In this document: piece after piece, positions 25,595-35,900 of the stretch | Numbering within the stretch: position 1 is the first letter of the stretch | Layout of the letters: each line of letters opens with the position of its first letter | Assembly (NCBI RefSeq): GCF_001949145.1 | Contig: NW_019091474.1 | Span: forward strand, 893,490 to 955,489 | Reading direction: 5' to 3' | Source: Acanthaster planci | Taxonomy: Eukaryota > Echinodermata > Asteroidea > Valvatida > Acanthasteridae | Length of the DNA: 62,000 bases | Position numbers and translations under genes: made by a program | The notes under the pieces: model-generated | What the model saw: the letters and a program-made list of their open reading frames with translations, nothing else | The model's database searches: none | Told to the model about the DNA's origin: nothing

Positions 25595-26390
25595 CGACAC
25601 ACGTAGCCTCTCGTCAAGGCCTTCGTGGCTGTGTGTGTGTGCAACTGCAAAGCGACTGGACAGGATACCGGGCGAGTGGCGCAGCCACGAGACCTTTTCA
25701 TTTGATTTTGAGGTTTTTGTGGTGAATTATTCATAAGCTTTCTGATCATGTATTATTCATAAATTTCATGTAAAAAGTTGAACCAGATGAGTCTCAAAAA
25801 AACCCGGCCTCAACTCGAAACTTACGCAATGTTTCCATCTGGTTTTTCATGAGGGCAATAAGCGGAGAGATGACAACTATGATATGCTTGTTGGTGGGGG
25901 ATGGTTCTGACGTTGGAGTAACACTAGCAGTTCATTGAGGCCGCATGGTCAAAGCAAAACGGCAGTGCTTGAAATGTGGAGCTCTTACCATATTCCGTGG
26001 GTAAAGACAAAAAACGGCACGCCCGCGTACAGATTCTTGAATAGCCTAACGATGCAACGGTTTAAACTCGGCAAGGTGAAATTATCCAGCAGCATATTCT
26101 AAAGAACTGTCCAAATACTGCTCTGACAACTGACCTGCACTCACGGCCGCCGACACCGTTGACACGCTCTCTATCTTTCGTATACTTTCAATTTGCATAA
26201 TAGGTTAATGTATGCTGACCCCCTCGCTTATGATTGCTTGGAAAATACAAAGAAAAACATAAGAATTCCTGACAAGTTCGAAAAGGCCCTCGTGCTGAGC
26301 CGCTCGTGTATGTGGTCTCCTCTCCAATCGCTTTGCGGTTATACACATACAGCCACGAAGGCCTTGAAGAAAGGCTACGACACACGCAAC
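25595..26390. mobile_element. Nested ~800-bp element with ~105-bp inverted ends
   Basis: 25595-25698 (cgacacacgtagcctctcgt..., caaggccttcgtggctgt) is mirrored by 26281-26385 (acagccacgaaggccttg..., ggctacgacacacg). The middle ~580 bp shows no coding potential. Confidence 0.65.
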
Positions 26391-27611
26391 ACTTGAGACT
26401 TGGGCATATGCACACTAGGTTAGGTGACTTTAACCCTTGCACAGGATTCTCGACCCTTACCTCAGGACTAGCCCTCGACTCAGAACAACTGAATCTTGCC
26501 TGCACGCCCGTTTTATAGCTTCGCAAGCCGGCCACTGCTGCAACTACGCGCACGCGCGCGCTACCTGTGACCAAGCAGTGACTTCCGTTAACCAATCGCC
26601 TGTCTTAACAGGTTGTACTACACCAAATACGCGCCCATAGAAAACAGTGCAAAATCGTACCGAAATAACGCCGCCTGTTGACCCTCGTGAAGAGGTTGGC
26701 CTCCGTTTCTTTTACTGGAAATTGAAGATTATGGCCAGAAGATCACTTTTCGTTTCAATATCATGGGGGTTAGCCACGAAAATCTATTTTTATTCGCGTT
26801 TCAAGGAAGACACCCCCAAAACAGCAGTAAAACTAGGCGCTTATTTCTGAATGTAGCCACCTGCCTCTGTCCAAAATAGTGAACTTTGTGAAAGAAATAC
26901 CCCGAACTGGAAACTTTCAGTCCCAAATGCGGGATTTATAGAAATATTTCTATGATGCCTTCTGGTCATGGCATGTCTTATTGTAGAAACCCCGTGGGAT
27001 CACAAAATATTAATGAGCTCGCGCGCAGAACTACAACCACTTGGTGGAATGCACCCTTAACACACAGCTATGCGCGCCTAACATCTGCCCTTGTTACTGC
27101 GCAGAGCGCCATTTGTAACTTCGCACGGCACCTACTGATTAGCGCCCTCTGTCACGTCATAATATGCAGGCATGAACGTACGCAGGTACGTGTTAGGTCA
27201 GCGAGCGGCTAGTTCGCGCTGCGCTACGTTGCGACGAATGACGAACATCTTGACCAAGGCTACGTGCGCACAGGAAAAATCACGATTGTAAAGTCTTTTT
27301 ACAGAGTACTAAAAGTGGTTCTGGGTACCTTCTTGTTCTTATCAGAATTTATACTCACAAAACATAGAGATATGTTGAATTGTGCTTCTGCAAAGCCATC
27401 ACCTTTGCTTGCTTTGATTTGTGTACAAAAAGTACTGTTGACGCTCATGGCGCAACCACGCAAATAGGCCAGAAATACGTCCGCCGAGCTCATTATTAAA
27501 AGTTATAAACTAAAAGTATTCTATATTAAAGAGTACTGAGAGCCATGAAACTGTGGAATTGAAGACATAATGGCAAAGAGCCTTTGGCCCGGACGGTGGG
27601 CTTCCAATTCT

Positions 27612-27676
27612 GAGCAATTTGGATGCAATCGGGTCCGAAAGTGGCACTATTTAAATTCTCGGTAGAGGGAGTGGCC
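27612..27676 (+). repeat. Dispersed repeat, copy B
   Basis: Near-identical to the start of the window for about 50 bases, then diverging. No coding potential. Confidence 0.6.
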
Positions 27677-29760
27677 TCTCCTGGCGAGTCTAATTAACAT
27701 ATAATTATTTTTGTTAAGTCCAAATTCCACGACTACTTATCATATCCTACCCCTGAACATGCTGAAAAGCCTGGTTTAGTCATTTTACAGCCAGGGCCTC
27801 CACTAGCCAGAATAAATGCAAAAAACCCAGACGGCCTTGAGCCAGCCTCCAGGCAATTCCCAGAGGACTGTGTACTAATGGTTCCCTTGTGCACAACCTA
27901 ATGGGCTGTTTACAAAACGGTGCCTGGGGCAGGCAGTGGAATGTTCTTTATCAGTGACAGCTGTCTGGAACTTGTCAGAGGCCTCTGTCGGCTGACTTTG
28001 AAGTGTTTTTTTGTTGGGGGGGTGTGGTGGTGTTATGGCTTGGCTGGCGCGTAGCGAGGCCCCCCTTCAAATCCGGATAGCCTGGGGAAACAGCCCCCCG
28101 CGGTACTGTGATGTACTTTTGGTGGGTTTTGGTGGTTTGTAAGATCTGTAGAGGCTATGGGACAACCTCTGAAGCATTAATATACCTTCAGGACGGCCTC
28201 AGGGCTCTGCAAACCTGAAAAATGCAATGGACTCAACGAAAGAGTCCGTCCCTGTAACCGTGTAGGTTTGACCTTGGAAGGCGTCGCAGGTTTTAACGTT
28301 TTGCAGAGGGATGAAACTTTTACGTAACCCAGTACTTGTTTTAAGAACTGTAATAAATCAGTAACTTACAGTATCATGCAATTTAAATTTCCCACCGCTG
28401 GAGCATGGGTGTAGCCCGTGTGGAACGTCACGGGCTGTTAATAAGAGTACACGTGTACTGGTATTAATAAATTGAACTATGATGTCCAACTTCCCATTGT
28501 CATGCCGTGTGGCACTTCGATCACGGCGCTTTAGACAATTTAACTTACAAAGTTCAAGATTTAATTGATGTATAGACCAGGTAGCTTATCATTTTTTAAC
28601 AAACAAATGGTGTTCCACTCTTACTCCGTATCAAAGAACCGCCAAGCCATAAATAAAACACAAGGCAGAAACGAAAATCCCAGCCACAGGGACCGGGAGG
28701 CCTGTATGGGGGAGGAAGTGGGTAAGGTAAAATCCACGTGGTTTGATCACTCGAAGTTGGGACGAACGTGGCTGACGAAGCATGAGCGACGCATGCTGCT
28801 GATCAGCTCACTTGCATTGACCTAATAAACCCGTGGAGCTGAATGGCCAATGAATTGGGCGGGCTGCCCCCCCCCCGCAAATGATTGGAAATCTCTAGAT
28901 CTTCGTTGTGGCTCATTGCTAAACCCCATTTCGCCTGGACGCTACTATTACACGACAGGCGCCCTTCGTATTTCAACACACAATCTACACTCAGCACAAA
29001 CATGTTTTCTTTTTTCCTAGAGTATAATGAATGTTATCGCTTAGGTCGATAAAATGTCTTGTATTATGTGATATTTTGGTGACGTGTTAATTGAAGCTCA
29101 CGTTACTTGTCCTATAATTTACTTGGTAAGTAACTCTTTGCATATGAATACGAACAAAACAGTATAGGAGACGGTCAAAGATCGGTCAGTGAGTACATGT
29201 ACTTCTTGATCTTGTTTGTGATATTGAAGTGTTATGATGTTTAAGGACATTGCCGTTCACTTTTAAGTATCCTATGTAAGCAACGATACACATGTGTTCT
29301 ATACTCTGTGAATGTGCTGTACATGTAAAGTGTGTTTATAGATACAGGTTGATCACTGGAAGCTCTCATTATTCTGTTATTTCAGGCAATGGGGGTTTTG
29401 TCACTCCGGGATCTATATTGTAAGGATGCCTGTGACAGTTGCTTGTCACCAAAAAATCAAGGCTACAATTATCCTGCCAAGACTGTCTTCGTCTTTCAAG
29501 TTGTGCGTGTCCCGTGCCGGTGCTCGTTCCGTTTCACAATGGGACTGGGCCTCCTTGTGGCGTCCCACTACAATAATGAAGCAAACGCGTTTACTTCAGT
29601 GCAATTGCTAAAAATTTCATTTGCAACTGATGACGCCGTCGGAGTAAGACGTACGCTCACGGGGCTCCCGTATATTCAAGCTCACTCGATCGAGAAAAGC
29701 CCGCAATGTCGCTTTACAACACGGTGGAAAAAGACTGGCGCAAGTGCATCTCCTGCCGGA
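27677..29760. other. Intergenic, no gene recognised
   Basis: No exon, RNA gene or clear repeat. A short G-rich patch lies near 28.01 kb and a C run near 28.87 kb. Confidence 0.4.
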
Positions 29761-30135
29761 CAAATGCCCATGGCCTGCCGAAGAGATGATTCTGACGACT
29801 CCAGTGAAAAAGATGGTGGCACCAGCTCCCAGGAGTTCATCGTGTTTGTCAGGTCTACGCTGGCAAAACTGGTGGAAGGTCAGAAACAGCTAGAGGCCAG
29901 GCTAGCCGCATCCATTGAGTTCCACATAGAATTATCGTTGTTAACAATAAAGGTGATTGATTTGTTAACAAGATTACGCTTTTCCAAATTAAGGAAATAC
30001 TTGGAAGGTTTCTCCCCTCTCTCCATCAAACGAGTCTTCGACCCAATAAGCATACCCCCCATTTTAGATTTGCGGAGCACAATAAGCTGCATTTGCTCAT
30101 CGGAGAGAGCCTCCGTTTTACCCAGATCAATCACT
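29760..30135. mobile_element. Non-LTR retrotransposon remnant, two pieces in opposite orientation
   Basis: On the minus strand, 30134 down to about 29915 encodes GSKTRLMERGEKPSKYFLNL and then EKRNLVNKSI. This is the linker just before the reverse-transcriptase domain in LINE ORF2 proteins. On the plus strand, about 29780-29912 encodes an acidic then coiled-coil-like stretch (DDSDDSSEKDGG... LVEGQKQLEARLAAS) of the kind seen in LINE ORF1, though that part is less certain. No reverse-transcriptase catalytic motif or 3' tail is seen. Confidence 0.55.
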
Positions 30136-30249
30136 CTCTTCTAAACAAAAGACACACGGTTCGGCTCCTTTGGGGGAGTTGTGATGGCCCCCGTTGGTAC
30201 CCCATTGGTTCTGGACTTGAAACAAGAAAAACGAAAACCTATTTAGTGT

Positions 30250-31003
30250 ACAAAAAGTACTGATGACGCCCAGCGCTGATGACGCTATAGCAACAGCGCC
30301 CTCTGTTGTCCAAAAGTAGTTTATTCATTAAAATAGTCGAGTATACAGTCTCGTAATATTGCCTGTCTAAAAAACTTCATATCCTGGAACGTTACTGATC
30401 TGAGTGTGAAGGGTCGCACACACTGCATGCTTTGTGTCTTAATATAGCGTTGGTGCATAGGCCTATTGGCCGGCAAAGGGCACCACTGATCCACCACAGG
30501 GTGCAGGCCAATAAATAGGCCTAGAACTTCTCGAGCTGGCGAAATCCCAATTTGCACTTCGTGACAGGTTTTAAATAGGCGACCAACACGAATGCCAGAT
30601 TGTGTCTGAGTGAGAATTGGGAGACATCGGTGCCTGAAAACGGTCTAGGCATCGAGTTTTCACTTGGTGAGGGATTTCGCCACTGCTTTTTAGGGGCGAC
30701 CTTGCGTAGAAAAAATCTTGAAAAGTCATTCGTTAATGAATGGTAATTCGAAAATAAAATAAAAAATTATTCATGAGTTTTATTTTGATGCTCGTCTCAG
30801 TATTTTTCCTGATTCTTTTGAAGTTCTCAGACAGTTGCCACTGTTGGCTATTGCAATTCACTTCCTGGGCTGCACCCTGCTTGCATAATGTCACGTTTGC
30901 CGGTCTGGCTGGTCAGCTACGCACCTATAACTCAGAAAAAATGTCTGATGCTTCGATGCCGGGTAGCGGTCAGCGTTGCAGTAGCCGGTCATTTCTCGAA
31001 GAA
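30250..31003. other. Intergenic, nothing recognised
   Basis: Contains one gcgccctctgt repeat-end word at about 30296 but no complete element. No exon-like structure. Confidence 0.35.
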
Positions 31004-31175
31004 TACGGGCGATTCACAATAGTGCGCCACCAAGAGTTTGCAACACGTTGGCCAATCATAACGCGCGAAATTTGTCGACCCTTTCCAAACGCGCATTGGG
31101 TCGACAAATTTCGCGCATTGTGATTGGCCAACGCGTTGCAAACTCTTGATGGCGCACTATTGTGAAACGGCCGTA
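31004..31175. mobile_element. 172-bp palindromic MITE, copy 2
   Basis: Same length and structure as 6767-6938, with only scattered substitutions. The ends read tacgggcgattcacaatagt and the complement. It lacks an obvious target duplication. Short open frames here are by-products of the palindrome. Confidence 0.8.
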
Positions 31176-32518
31176 TCGTACTCGTAAAACGCGCCTTTCA
31201 ATGTGCGCGTCAACACTTGCGCACTCGTGGCGTATCCGCCAAAATCTCTCCGGGAGCGATTTTGATGGCCGGACGCAACGCACACGACGTGTGGTATGTT
31301 AACTTTTATGGAGTCGAGTTTTGTGTCCGTGAAAGTGAAACGCATGGAGAGCCGCCCTTATGGTTAATAATTACGTCATGAATAGTAGCCGGGGTTACAA
31401 ACTTTAACATATGGCATATTCAGGGTGGCCAAGGTCGCCACAAGACGCAGGTTTTGAGCCATGCATGAGGGCGTGTTTTTATTAATTCGATTTTTCAAGA
31501 CTTTTCGCTCATTTGATAGCGCCGTTTCTAAAGCGTTAATGATTTCAATTAACCAAAGTAAAAAAGTCCCTCCCCGGTTTGGGCCCAGGAGGGACTTTGA
31601 TCCACCCCCGCACTCCTAGCTCCTTTGAATAATCTGCCATGGTTCTAATGATATGGGCGTTAAGTCCCGGTAGATGGCGGTACAATCTTCCCCTCGCGCC
31701 TGTTTCACCCAGGGGGGGGGGGGGATTGAACTGCCCCACGTTTTCGTGGTGAGAAAAAAATAAGGGGGATTGTGAAAACTTTTTCGGACTTCCCAACAAA
31801 CAAGATATAGGCCTATTCAATAGGGAAAAATTCAAAAGGGGAAAAGTAACTTAAAAACAGCCACAAAAGTGCCATGCTGATGTAAGATTCTGTAGGAATG
31901 TAACAGATGTTCACCTGTATCATGCATGAATACCACCCTATAGTACCATCGCCCAGCGCCCCCCGGGCCGGCTTTGCAGAAAGTTCCATGGCCGGGCCCA
32001 TCACCGGCGATTCCACATCCCATCCCCAACCTCAATTTCTGGCACAAAATTAAGCCACTGTTCCCCGTAGATTACATGTAAATCCTGCGATGGCAAATAC
32101 GGCAAACCCAAGACTTCTGTTTTGTGTTGTTTTATAAGTGAAACAACAGAGGATTCATAATTGTGTAGGCCTGCAGAAGCTTACAAAATGGGGCCCTGAG
32201 CAATTCATTTCTTTACACAACATAACACTTCACACGCTGTCAGAGTTATTACATATTGAATCTTGGCCATACGATCCAAAAATTTAGGTTAGCGACAGAC
32301 GGCTTAAGTAAATTACATTTTCACAAGACAGAGGACTCTTTATCAGATTGATAAGTCGCTTTCGTGCCACTAAATGTAACTTAATAGCGTTTTTGAATGT
32401 AAAATCTTTCTGTTTGTCAAGAAAGAAAAAAGCCAACGACGAAAAATCAGAGTGACGAGTAACGAGGCAGAATTTGCTGTGGCTAAATCCGGAATTGTCG
32501 CCTGGCAATCGAACGCTT
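31176..32518. other. Intergenic upstream of the Cys-rich gene
   Basis: Holds a short hairpin (aagtccctcc / ggagggactt, about 31563-31598) and a 12-base G run near 31711-31723. Distal promoter sequence of the Cys-rich gene may lie here, but no specific site can be defended. Confidence 0.35.
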
Positions 32519-32526
32519 TGACGTCA
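32519..32526. promoter_or_regulatory. Perfect CRE-like palindrome upstream of the Cys-rich gene
   Basis: TGACGTCA, the consensus for CREB/ATF factors, lies about 350 bp upstream of the first ATG. Position and perfect match are suggestive of a promoter element. Eight-base matches occur by chance, and similar GACGTCA words occur in repeats at 21-22 kb, so function is inference. Confidence 0.3.
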
Positions 32527-32875
32527 CGGGCCAATACGGAATCAGTTGATCAAGTTGAGCTCACACTGCACCGGTCGTGCTCAGTTTAGCAAGATTTGTG
32601 GCGATTGTTTTGCAGATAAAATTGAAGAACTAGAGAAAGTTTACTTAGAAGTAGAGGTTTTCAGGAGATTTCTTTCTTTTCTCTGATCGACTCAGTTGTT
32701 TCAACAAGTGCCTCGCGAGACGTGAAAAAAGTTCCGGCCTCGCCACACTATAGGCTACTCACGTCCACTCTCACACAAAATGGCGGACCGGTGACAACTT
32801 TCTTGACAACTTTTGTGAGTGTAGCGGGAAATTTCCAAGGGGAAGTTTGCCTTCTCGGGAGTAAGTGCATTTAAT

Positions 32876-32990
32876 ATGTCGAGCATGAGCTACCAAAGGA
32901 GCCTCTCCATCTCCCTAGGAATATCCATTGATGCCTGGGCGTCGGTTAAATGGATGTTTCTAATACTTTTTCTGCTGAGCTTTTCGACAG
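32876..32990 (+). CDS. Exon 1: signal peptide of the Cys-rich modular protein
   Basis: This exon encodes residues 1-38 plus one base and ends in phase 1 at a GTAAGA donor. The N-region is hydrophilic and the core WMFLILFLLSFS is strongly hydrophobic. Cleavage is likely near the STG/SVSA junction made with exon 2. The first ATG (32876) has a weak context; the fourth codon ATG (32885) has A at -3, so initiation at either is possible. An extra donor-like GTAAGT at 32861 just upstream could serve a 5' UTR splice. Confidence 0.8.
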
Positions 32991-35900
32991 GTAAGACTGA
33001 GAACCAGTTCACTGCAACCTGTTCATCGGAATTCTAAGCCCTGGAATTTTACCTTGGCAAGTTTGGATCTCAGGTCAAGTTCAGTCGTGAAATTTGCAAA
33101 GTTTACCGGCGCAGAGAGTCGGACGTACATGATGTAGGCCGCTTTGTCAATGATGTAATTTCGTCTGGGGCAAGGGGGGGTCGCACATTTCTTCAAAGTT
33201 CAGGCATGTCAGGGGGGCAGTGATGTGATAGCTAAAGTGGAAAAGATGGATGCTGCTTGATACCCTGTGCACACACCCTATGAGACTGGTGTGAAAAATT
33301 CCAAGTGTTTTCCAAGTAAATACCTCAATAATTTACTTAATGCTTTCAGAAGGCTGTATGTATATATGTGTGTACAATGTACAGTAGGTCACTACTGGGG
33401 AAATGCAGTGGCTTCTGTACTCGTATGGAATTGGCTCTATTTTTTCTACTCGTATTCCTGTGTGCTTGTACACACTGTACATGTGCAAAGCCCAAATTGA
33501 GGGCCTACGTGTATGCACGTACATGTACATGTACAAGTTACCGGTACATGTGCTGTAGCCGTACTTGTGTACATACATGTACTTGTACAGTTATCCATTG
33601 AGTTGGCCCTGCAGATGACTGTACGTAGAAGTCGGGCAACTCGACCGTTTACCACCTCGACTGTCAAGACAACTTGACCGATGGAACAACTCAACCATTT
33701 ACCAAGTCTGTTAAGACAACTCAACAGTGCAATGCGTGACCGAGTATGGGGCAGTAAACACAGATTGCATTTTGATTTGTTTGGGCAAATTAGCGCTGTG
33801 ACTCGACTCGCCAGGCATGAGTTGCATATGTACATGTAAACATGTACATTCACAGGGATCTGGTGATGTGGCATTCACTGGACCAATGGGCAGCGCAGCG
33901 GTCATCCCAACCAGCATGGTGTGAGGTTGGGATGGCGATGTGACATGCTGGTGACGCGACACCAAATCTTTCATGTACAGGTGTCTCGTCTACACCCAAA
34001 GTCTCGTCTGCCAGTGTCGGAGATGGTAAATCAAAAGTGACTTCAAAGCGCACATGCACTCATTGCGAGTCAACTTACATATACATGTATGTCTCAATCA
34101 AGGACTTGTTCCAACAGTCGAGTTGTTTGTCCATTTGAAGCATAACGGTTGAAAATTGAGTTGACAAACAGTTGAGATGTCCAAGCAGCGGCTGTGGAAC
34201 AATATTCGAAGTGGGAGGGGCAGTTGTGATACCATCAGGCATCAGCCATTAATTGGCTGATCCATTAAGCCCCATCCATTATAGGCCCTGCTAAATTGGG
34301 GGGCCTTGTCCCCCTCCCATAGACGTGTGTGTGTGGGGGGTACTGGTTCCAACTTCCGCCACCAGTGTGTTCAGGCCCCAGCCCTACCAGTACAGATTAT
34401 TTCAAAGGGGGGGGTTAGGAACTTGCTTACCTCCTCGTTTTCATCAGTCATGATTGCAAAATTGCTAAACAACACGTATAATTTTGAGACTGAGAAATAT
34501 TTCCAGTTTTCTTTGAATAGTCTTGAAAAATGCGTGCAACTCGCCATCGACTTTGTGTACAACATGCAACCAACAAAGTGGTGTAGGCTACTTCACAGAC
34601 ATTGTAGTCTTTCTGAGGGAAGTTGCCAATGCATACGGTTGCCCAATGGACACGCCCCTTTTTCTCAACCCGAAATTTTGTCTCAAATAAGATAAACATA
34701 ATTCAACATTTGTTCATCTTCATTTGAAGGCTCGGTGAGCGCAGCTTCCAATTGTACAATGGACTGCCCTGTAGACTGCGACGTTGACTGCCCTGTAGAC
34801 TGCACAGCAGACTGTGCCACCAACTGCTCGGCTGGTTTCTTCTTTGACAATGTAGCGAGTGCATGCGCCCAGTGTAATCCAGGATATTAGTAAGTAAAAT
34901 AATACACGTAGTTAGCATTTCCAGTCAGAGCCCCTCCTCCCCCAAGTTGACCCTACCGATATCTATTCACTTTTGCTGTATGTACATGTATTTGTACAGG
35001 ATTTGTAGTTAGTCCCATTGCCAGTTTTTTAAATTAACGGTTAAGTAGGAGAATTACTGTTGGAACGTGCCTAGAATTGACGACTCTTTCGCATTCACAG
35101 TAACTTAACAGGTTGAAATTGTTTGCAGTTATGGCAGGTTCCTCAAAATATGGACCATAAGATAATGTTCAACTTTGGGGTTCATTTTTCCTGAAGTGAA
35201 CAGCAGTGAATTAATTTCCAATGTCTGATGAAACGAGGGAAGTCATGGCTGATATCTGGAACAATGATGACCGTGTCAACCTTTCAACTTAATTGGAGTT
35301 ACATGTAATTAATTAAAGTCTTAAACGTTAGCAATTTTGAGGGACATGAACTCCCGGTTAAAATCCGAGCAAACAGAATTTACTGAGCAGTGATAATCCC
35401 TGAGGTTATTTTACACAGATTTATTTGTGGTGAAATGTGATAATATATTAAAATCATAATCACGAAATTAAAAAGTACCACTCACAATTAATCGGGTCCC
35501 AAAGTCGGCAGTTGCGAATATCATTCGATTCTGTCATTAGTGTAAAAAAAATCGACTGCCAAAAAAGCGAGTAAAATCCATATATCGATGTACAACACAA
35601 GCTTTAAAAAAGAATGCAAAAAAGCACTGCCAAACGGTCATCCTTTTACGACTGGACCGATCACATTTTGTTCAAGTATGTTCCCGAAAACTGCAGTCCA
35701 AAATACCGATCGTGGCGATTTTGCGGCTTCCATTAATCTGTCGCGGTGACGTTAGAGAAACATTTCGCTGCACCGTGGCCTGTTTGACCTTTGATATCAA
35801 CCCAGATAGTGCGCCCTCAACAACAGATTGGTTTTTTAGTCATGTTCCCTGTGAACATTATCTACATGTATGTCAGATTTGAATAAAATTGTGGGAGTCA

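Larger units (their letters stand above)
24372..27310. mobile_element. Composite element with long terminal inverted repeats
   Basis: 24564-24645 is inverted at 27196-27272 (~80 bp, including ttggtcaag and gtcattcgtcgcaacgtagc). The outer left flank (24372-24560) matches the arm of the 12.8-kb foldback, and the outer right flank matches its spacer, so these belong to one family. The interior holds a hairpin (24721-24798) and a nested inverted-repeat element (25595-26385). No transposase is recognisable. Confidence 0.6.

Noticed and set aside
30773-31123. Secreted small protein with a signal-peptide-like start
   Set aside because: Most of the frame is the 172-bp palindromic MITE; the hydrophobic start is AT-rich flank.
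33446-33874. 142-codon minus-strand Cys/Thr-rich frame
   Set aside because: Its cysteines come from the acatgt repeat, not from the module pattern of the real gene.
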